Source of the DNA: Yamagishiella unicocca
Taxonomy: Eukaryota; Chlorophyta; Chlorophyceae; Chlamydomonadales; Volvocaceae
Assembly (NCBI GenBank): GCA_003116995.1
Contig: BDSL01000099.1
Span: forward strand, 62,001 to 126,000
Length of the DNA stretch: 64,000 nucleotides
Direction of reading: 5' to 3'
This document shows, one piece after another, positions 57,101 through 64,000 of this stretch. Made by a program: the position numbers and the translations under genes. The first letter of the stretch is position 1. Each line of letters begins with the position of its first letter. The notes under the pieces were generated by a model. It saw nothing but the letters and a program-made list of their open reading frames with translations, searched no databases and was not told the origin of the DNA.

Positions 57101-59357
57101 CCTCCCGCCGCGGCGGCAGCCCGACGCAGGCCGGAACATGGCCGTGCAAATGAACGATGTCGGCGGCTAGCAAGCCCGCAGCACCTGGCGCTGCCGCTGC
57201 CGCACCGCCGCTGTGCTGGCTGACAGCGGATGGTGTAGCCGCTGCGCCCGCACAGCCAGCTGTTGGCACAGCCGCTGCGTCGGTACTTGCCCGGCCGGCT
57301 GCCGCCGCCTGTGCGGACATCTCCGCGGCAAACGCTTTCGCTGCTTGCGCGGCGACGGCCTCGCTGCCTCCAGAGTGCTCCTGCTTAATCCTCAGACGCA
57401 AACTGCCGCCGCCATCAGCTGGTGCTGATGCACCAGCGACCGCTTTGGGCGCGCCCGAAGCCGCACCCACGGAGCGCGACGAGCCCTTGAAGGCTAGCGG
57501 CACATCCTCCTCGGAACTGACGGATGCGCCCGGGCTGCCGTCCCGACCGCCTTCACCGCCATCACCCTCACGGCTGCAGCGGCGCCTCTTAACGTCACCG
57601 GTAGCACGCCCTGCGCCGGGCAAGCGGCCAGACGCAGCAGCTGCTGGTGCCGTTGCTGCTGCTGTCGCCGCCACCGCTGCCTTACCGCGCGGCTCCCGCT
57701 GCAGGCAGGCGGTGATAATGACTTCGCTGTTGGCGCTGCTTGCGCCGCGAGCCGGTGCAACCGTAGACAGAAGCTGCAGCCAATCACCTGACGACGCGCC
57801 GCGTTTGTGAAGCCAAGCTGTCAAGCCACGCAGGACCCAGTTCGAGGTGCGGCCTGCCCCCGGCGCGTAGCCGTAAAGCTGCGCTTCCGTGATATGGGTC
57901 CGTCCTTCCGCGTCCTGGACTTGCACGGGGATGCGGCCGCCGCGATACACGTTATCCTCGCCCAGCAACCGCGCGATAAGGCCCACGGGCACATACACGC
58001 GGTTGTTGCTGATGTTGGCGTCGGATAATTGGACCATATCGTCACGGACGGCGGGTGGTGCGGAGCGTGTCCCTGCGGGCCTCACCATGTGCTCTCCAGC
58101 TGCCCCTGCCTGCTGCCCCGCGGCCACCACCTCAGCCGGCAAACTGTTCTCCCGCGTCTGCACATGCGCCGCAGCTGCTCGCGCGCCTGATGCTTCGATT
58201 TCCGCCGCCGCAGCGGATCCCATGGCTGGCAGCAGCTGCTCCTCGCCACCGCCTTCTTGCATCCGTCGGACCACGACGCAATGCTGGCCATCGCCGCCAC
58301 CTGGCAGCAACGACAGCTCCAAAAGCGAGCCGTTGCGGAGCTGCAGGTCGTGTCGCAACGCGCCCAAGCAGTTGAGGCGAACCCCGCAGGATGTGCTGTA
58401 CACGACCAGCTTTACGTCGTACGCTTGCAGGTGTCCACCGGCCGCCCGAACGTGCAGCCGCACAGGCCAGCTGCGGGGTGCACCTGCTTCACCTGGTGCA
58501 CTGTGCCGTGCGCACTCCAGTTCGCTGGCAAACGCATGGCGAATCGCCGGCGTGCCGTAGAGGCAAAAGCTGGAGAAGCGCAGGACCCATTGCGCGGGAG
58601 CAGGGACATCCACACGCCCCACACCGCTGCCACATTCATCTCGATTGTCATCGCTGCAGCCGTCTGTGCTTCCGCCCTCACTGTCGCTCTGGACGCCATC
58701 AACGAAGTGCCCGTCACCAAAAACATTGCCGCCATTTTCTCCCATGCTGGCAGCGCCGCCCTTGCCGCTGCTTAAAGTCCGCGATGCTGCTTGCGGACGG
58801 GAAATAGGCGGCTCGAATTCCGTTGTTGAGCTCAAATTTCGCCGCTCCTGCGCCTGCCGTTGCCGACGTGGGTCATTGAAGCCGCTATCAGCAGCGGCGT
58901 CGATAACGACTTTACCGTCGGATTGCAAGTGCATCCAGATGTACGCCTTAACATCTGGGTCGCGACACAGGCTGGCCAGTCCGTTGATGCGGTAACGGCA
59001 GCCGCGCCCTTGCGGAGCGTTGTAAACAGCAAACACCGCGGGATATCGCCGTAGGCCACCACCAGCTTCTTTGACGTATAAATCTATGGGCTGATTATTC
59101 CTGTCGTGCATAGCGGCATCATACTGGCGTGGGAATGCGTTACGCACTGCGGACACGGTGAGATGGAGCTGGCTCCCGGCCAGGCGCACCCTGTGGAGCG
59201 TAGGAGCAGGAGCAATGGTCGCGTCTTTCCCTCTAACGGCATCATCTCTCTCGCTATCGCTCTTAACTGCGCTGTCATCGCTGCTGCTGCTGTTGCTACT
59301 GCTGGCCTCCTCAAGCTTTTGGGCCAGTGACCCGCAGTTCGACGCCAATGTTTCCAT
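51134..59357 (-). CDS. Large SET-domain protein with three B3-like repeats and a Gln-Ala tail
   Basis: Eight exons on the minus strand, 59357-56474, 56291-56133, 55969-53460, 53220-53093, 52908-52824, 52645-52592, 52490-52321 and 52091-51134, agree in phase and give about 2,315 residues. Three similar modules of about 100 residues (near 54-153, 256-365 and 445-565) share a pattern of beta-strands and 'I R xAF ... V ... G' seen in plant B3-like DNA-binding domains; this likeness is tentative. A SET domain follows from about residue 890: IKKNAVLGVVGGYVLP, LGYGNFAARINDPR, NCMVANLAVVPHP (made by the 56133/55969 splice) and LRDIAPGEQLLRDYG, which hold the cofactor NC-like and final DYG residues. 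SET domains methylate lysines, usually of histones. Then comes a disordered Arg/Ser/Pro-rich part, a small globular unit in exons 4-7, and a tail of QQAQ repeats. Exon 6 (54 nt) is the least certain. Probably nuclear. Confidence 0.75.
51232..51560 (-). repeat. Coding (Gln-Ala-Gln) repeat tract
   Basis: A 9-nt-based imperfect array (TGCGCCTGC on the plus strand) codes for QQAQ/LAQ/MAQ/VQQ runs in the last exon of the SET gene. The antisense frame is also open (LLRLLRL), which is a by-product. Confidence 0.9.
52662..52775. repeat. 19-bp minisatellite, 6 copies, in SET-gene intron
   Basis: Six contiguous 19-nt units of GTTTGAGGCAAGCAGTCGC; the last three drift to GAGGCAACC and GACGCAACC. It sits in the intron between exons 52908-52824 and 52645-52592, immediately beside the CCCTAACCCTACCCTCA sequence that forms the acceptor. 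Confidence 0.96.
53925..54066 (-). repeat. Coding 54-bp repeat in SET gene
   Basis: Almost three copies of an 18-residue unit (KARAGEEAPLPPTLPP) lie in the disordered part of exon 3; neighbouring PRTRWHPP units are also duplicated. Recent slippage-type growth of a coding repeat. Confidence 0.85.
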
Positions 59358-62106
59358 TTCAATCTGGGCACAGTTAGGAATACCAAGCAGTAGCCTCCAA
59401 TGTTGCCAGAACTGGCAAAGCCAGTATCTTCTGCGCTGGCAAGATGGAATTGGTGACCTCCCGCAACGCGGAACCTTAGCACAACACTGTCGTTATTATC
59501 ACAGACAGGATAGCGTTTCACTGACCGCTATGTCTCAGAATCAGCCTCTTGATGTGGTTTTCTTGTCGTGCGTCGTTAGATGCCCGACGCCAGCTAGCAC
59601 AGGAATGTCCGCCATTTGCCCTCTTGTAGTCAGCTGCATTCTCCTGGAAACTTAAAGGTTTTCCACGCTTCTACAGCCATTCTATGCTGTACTGCCTGTA
59701 CATGGATGCAATGATCCATGCACCCACCATAACTGTCGTACCACCGTGCCGACAGGGAATATTTGAAGGATGGTTGTTCGGCAGCTGCTTCTGTAGTTTT
59801 AACGTCTGAGTTTCGATATGGCAACACATCTTGCCTAGCCCAATTTGGCCTCTTTGTCCCAAGAGGCAGTTGTCACAGGTTGTCAGTAAGCTGACACCCG
59901 CTGAGACTGTGGTAAACGGGCAACTGACGGGCTGAGCTGACAGGAGCTGCAAACTGACTTCGATACTGGTGGAATACACGAGCAGATGCCATACAGCTAT
60001 CTGATTTCATTTTCACGTGGCGCACCGGGAGGGCAGAGACGCAGAGACGACGCATTTTTTCACGAACTCCGGAAGCCACGTGTATTAAATAAGGAAAACG
60101 CGTACGCCACATACATGTGCACGTGCGCATGGTAATCATTTATTTTGCAGGGTCGGTTGAATAAATGAGGATGAACACATGGGTTGTTCAGGGCCAACTA
60201 CTCTGTGTTGGCCCGGCGCCCCATTGTGAGGGGTCGGATTAGGCCGCGGCTGGCCGGTGTTCCTGCGGGAGCTCCCTTTTTGCTCCTCCTTACTTCGGGC
60301 TGGGTGCTTGTCCGTTCTGGAAGAAATTTTTGGGTCTGGGGTGGGAGGCTTCTGTTCGACTTGTTGAGGCAATTTGCTGCCGTTCTGATCGAGGGGTTGC
60401 TGCGGTTGGTGTATTGCTAATATGGGGGCCATTTAAGCTACTTCCCCCTTGGTGGTTGGTGCCTCTAGTTTGTTCTCTGGCCACTTGATCATGGTTTCTG
60501 GTGGTTTGCCATATCTCGGTCGGCTGGTTTGCTCTTCCTCCTGCGTCTCTTTCAGTGTCAAGCGATGCGCCCGATGGCTCTACCTTATGGTCTGGGGCCC
60601 ACTAACAGTTACTACTACATGCGTGTTTGGCTTCATCAATGCCGGGGCAAACGGGACCACGGGGAAGGGCAAGGCCGGAATGTTACGTCCGTTTGGGCTA
60701 GGCAAAGGCACGTACCCCTTGCATTGTCGTTCGTACAATAAAGGGCAGGCCGCGCTCAGTGCACCCGCCATGGAGCAAGCCATGCATACACACGAATTGC
60801 CCAAATCGTGCACATCAGGGCAGTGCGCCGCAACTCACATTTCGCGACGGCATTCTGCTGTCTTGTCCTCCACTGCGATACCTGGTGATCACTACCTGCC
60901 GTATGTTTATGATGCGGTAAGCTGTGGGTTTGGAACCAGCAAGTGGTCCTACATCGCCCAGGTAGGGCGACCGGCTGTCGCCTCCACACGTCCACAGCCG
61001 CTGGATGGGAAACCGGAGCCTGGGTTCCGGAGCTGCCGTTACCTCACAAATCACCTCGGCATTCCGTCGTGTTACACCTTCAACATCGGAGACCTGCACG
61101 GACGCCGGCAGCAATGCGGTCTGCGCATGTCCCCATTGCGGGCTGTCGCTGCTGTGAGCCCTGCGGCCAGATCCAGGGGGGTGCTGCAGCGCCCGCCTTC
61201 CCGGCTGCGGGCTGAGTATATGAAATGGGACAAGCGTCTCGGTTCCCAAGAGGCCCGCGGGTCGGGGCCCATCCCCAAGCATCAAACGCGTCCTGTGGGC
61301 TCGGTTGTACCGCGGTGAAAGCGTTCCCGCCGGATAACAGGTAATCGCATCGCCCGAACATGGATGTACGGAAGCACCTCAGACGAAAGCACATGACACG
61401 GCCCCACAGCTCCATCGCAAGTCAAACATAGCCGCTTCGCAGGCGCCGCGAACGCGAACGCGAACGAGGACGCACACAATTTTCAACGCCCATGCAACAA
61501 TGCCACACACCGCTCAGAATCTTCGAAAATTGAACCATGACGTCATAATTATAAACGCAGGCATAATTCCCTCGTGCATGACCCGTGCCTCCCGTCCAAA
61601 TGCTAATCTTGGCACAGAAACGGCTGCAATAGTCATCCTGACAGCTCAATTGGTTTGTGTGCGCTCTCGGGGTCTACCCAACTAGAGTCCGGCTGACAGG
61701 AAGGATTCAATCATGGACTGGAGGTGGTCCCTCGCAGACCGAATCTCGTTGGGACTGGCGCTCTCAGGCAGCTGTGGGATCGCACTGCATGAGAGTCCAA
61801 CGCGGTGCAGGCAAATGTGTCACGATCCGCCTGGATCTTGCACAGCAGGCTTAACCAAGTTAGGTACCAGGTCTTGACACATGCATGCCATGCCGGTGTG
61901 TAAGCGCCCGCATACCCAATGCGCCCCTGGCTTACCTTAGCGGTATTCCCAGCTCAGTAGCATCTGCAACTAGAGCGTCGTAGGATAACCTCCAGCGCTC
62001 AAGCATCAGGGGCGTCACTTGCGACGTGTCACGAGGCCTGCAAAATCACAGGGGTGACGTGTCGTTAGGTCACTTCGAGGTTTGTCCAAAGGGCAGAGAA
62101 GAAAGC
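59358..62106. other. Intergenic stretch with unassigned open frames
   Basis: It holds the SET gene promoter next to 59357 and the 3' UTR of the methyltransferase next to 62106. A plus frame from the ATG at 60491 to 61318 (276 codons) starts with a hydrophobic stretch, but no family was recognised. The minus strand has two overlapping Lys/Gln/Pro-rich frames at 60136-60484. The mix of overlapping open frames without splice support suggests non-genic DNA or a decayed element. Confidence 0.35.
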
Positions 62107-63706
62107 TTACCGGAGGTCCATCTCTTGCAGTGCGGGTCCAACATATGTCTTGGCGACCGCAGCAGGATCGGCGTCGGCGCCGATGCCTTCTGGAGCGCTG
62201 TGAGTGGGCCCTTTCTGGGCAACTACAGCAAAGAGCGGATCCGCCCCGGCGTCACTTGGCGTATCCTTCAAGGTCTCGACGATGCAAAGGCCAGCACTTT
62301 CCAAAACCCTGCGCAATTCCGCACAGGACAAGGAATCACGCCAGCCTCGACATGGCTGTGCTCTCGACAGTTCACGCCTACAGCCCACCGCTTGTGCGCT
62401 GCGGCACCGAGCCCTCAACATAGCGCTGCGACAAGCAAAATCCCGCGCAGCCGCGCGGACTCATCACAGCCTTCTTGCCGAGGCCTGCTTTGCAGCAATC
62501 AGCCACCGGGAGACCCCTCTGGCTCGGGTCGGCTCGAGCGGCCTGCACCTTATCTGGGGATTCCTTGCGTACGCACCGTTCGTACAGACGGAACCAGCTG
62601 CATTTTGGGAACCCAGTTCCAGGTGTCGTACGTACCTTGCGACAAGATGCACGCGTTCCTCCGCACTCCTGTTGAGCCACCCGGCAGCGGCCCGCTCCAG
62701 CCAGCAGGAGCTGCTGAACGACACCACGATGACACCTCCTGGCCGGAGCACTCGGCACACCTCAGCCATCACCCACTCCTGCGTGCGGGAGTGGGCGTTC
62801 GGGCGAATGGGGACCAGTACGCTGGCATTCGCAGGCGCACATTGCGCTGCGCAATCCCGGCAGCGGCTTGTACTGTTGGATTTGAGGAAACGCTTAAATT
62901 TATTGACCGACATGCAAAGTCATCGTTGGCGCCGACCTCACCGGACGCGTCAAGTATTGCATGCCATTGCAGCACAGAACGGCTCCGGCGCTGGCGCTGG
63001 GGACCGGCAAGGTGGTTCGCTGGTTGAGGTCCTGCACGAAGCTGGAAGTGAGGCGGCCGTTCGCCGCCAATTCCTGCTCATTAACGCCATGGCCGATAAC
63101 CTGCAACCCCAAATGGGAAGCCTCAGTACTCAACAAAGAGTACAAAAGGAGCGAGCGACGCGCTGCCGTACCTTGCCGATCGGGAGGTCCGCCGGCAGGT
63201 GGCTGGCAGAGCTGCTGCACAAGTCCACCACGACCAACGACGAGCCCGAGACGGGCTCCAGGAAGCGACGGTATAGAGCTGCTTGGCAGGAGGCCAGGGA
63301 GGACAGGAGGCAGGGGGTCAGTTGCCTGTCCAGGCCATAAGGCTGGTCATTTGAGGAAATACGAGGAATAGGGACACGTCTACAACTTATTATGGAGCTA
63401 ACGACTGCGATCCTCTGAAGATGCGCTCACGCCGCCTTATACCCAACTGGTTACGATTGGATCCGAGCGTTTCCAGAAGAGGTCAGGGCGTAGCAAGTCG
63501 ATGTATCGCATGCGGGCGCCAGGCCCCCGCTGCTCGTATGCCACCCCGCCACCCATCTTACCAGTAAGCCGGCTACAGAACCCCGCGTCCGTGTGCGCCA
63601 CGCCGATGCGGGGAATGCCGAAAAACTCCTCCGCGGGCCGCTCGTCCAGTGCGACACGCTCCACTGGGCTGTACACAGGTTCCCGTACTGAGTTGGCGAT
63701 GTACAT
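62107..63706 (-). CDS. SAM-dependent methyltransferase, plastid-type family
   Basis: The exons on the minus strand are 63706-63562, 63278-63172, 63100-62942, 62778-62636 and about 62377-62107, with agreeing phases, about 274 residues. The order of motifs follows a plant chloroplast-associated methyltransferase family: RPAEEFFGIPRIGVAHTD near the N-terminus, motif I-like VVVDLCSSSASHLP, VIGHGVNEQEL, VQDLNQ, motif II/post-II LCCNGMQYLTRP, VCRVLRPGGVIVVSFS, then a C-terminal segment AGLCIVETL ... ADPLFAVVAQK and a tail of about 35 residues unlike the plant proteins. The SAM pocket is atypical, with DLCSSS in place of the usual DxGxG, as in the plant relatives. The substrate is unknown. The ATG at 63706 lacks a transit peptide, so a first exon may lie upstream, beyond 63706. 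The left border of the last exon is uncertain. Confidence 0.75.
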
Positions 63707-64000
63707 AAAGCAACGGGAAAAATGGGAAGCCAGTGTGAGGGCGCTAATGAAGAGCCTGATAGCTGGTTATTGAAGCAGCCTCCTGCGCTAGGACGCCCCG
63801 ATGGGGAAGGAAACACACGAAACACAGGGACGATTGTTCCCCGACAGCCTACCAACATCTTGCTCGTGTAGGGTCGGATGGATGGCTATTCCCGTCCGGT
63901 AGTCTAGCACCAACCTGCCAGAGGGTCCAAACCCAGGTCCAGAGCTTGGTGCCAAGCCCGTGACCCCGCCTGAGCAGCATCATCGGCACTCGTCGCGCGG
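63707..64000. other. Right edge, possible 5' part of the methyltransferase gene
   Basis: Minus-strand frames are open here (for example 63858-63707 in another frame), but no exon with matching phase could be fixed. May hold the promoter or a transit-peptide exon. Confidence 0.35.

Noticed and set aside
60136..60484. Retrotransposon gag-like fragment on the minus strand
   Set aside because: Lys/Gln/Pro-rich overlapping frames only; no zinc knuckle, reverse transcriptase or terminal repeat recognised.
1..64000. tRNA or rRNA genes
   Set aside because: Looked for GGTTCGAATC-type T-arms and rRNA-like blocks on both strands; none seen, though a covariance-model scan was not possible.

Overview
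The window is nuclear DNA of a green alga of the Chlamydomonas/volvocine group. The evidence is GC-rich coding sequence broken by many short introns, TGTAA polyadenylation signals instead of AATAAA, an intronic block of the Chlamydomonadales telomere unit TTTTAGGG, abundant minisatellites, proteins padded with Gln/Ala/Gly/His-rich inserts, and a REX1-S/REX1-B tandem gene pair of the kind described in Chlamydomonas reinhardtii. There is nothing prokaryotic: no operons, CRISPR arrays or insertion sequences. Gene models were built by eye by joining open frames at GT-AG borders and checking that the intron phase agrees at each junction.

Layout. 1-9.9 kb is gene-poor: the 3' part of an LRR-like gene (+) at the left edge, and a raffinose synthase/SIP1-like gene (-) in which I find the N- and C-terminal domains but not the catalytic barrel. 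10-18 kb holds a LigB-type class III extradiol dioxygenase (-) and a ten-or-more-exon CCX/NCKX cation/Ca2+ exchanger (-). 18.6-20.8 kb holds the tandem TFB5/REX1-S and REX1-B excision-repair pair (+). 21.9-25.1 kb is a complete six-exon ornithine decarboxylase (+), convergent with a mitochondrial carrier (-) at 26.6-29.5 kb. 30.8-38.6 kb is a 14-exon IQ-motif protein (+) with repeat-filled introns. 39-41 kb is intergenic DNA with two minisatellites. 41.3-45.4 kb is an unknown low-complexity protein (-), divergent from a small twin-CX9C CMC2 cytochrome oxidase assembly gene (+) at 46.4-47.2 kb. 48.8-50.1 kb is a decayed GT60-type glycosyltransferase (+). 51.1-59.4 kb is a very large SET-domain gene (-) with three B3-like repeats and a Gln-Ala repeat tail. 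62.1-63.7 kb is a plastid-type methyltransferase (-).

The genes do not form one pathway. They are ordinary housekeeping and regulatory genes: DNA repair, polyamine synthesis, transport, COX assembly and chromatin. The most notable items are the dicistron-like REX1 pair, the B3-like/SET/QA fusion protein, the raffinose-synthase-like gene without a visible catalytic domain, the long insertion inside a mitochondrial carrier, and several perfect fold-back sequences outside genes.
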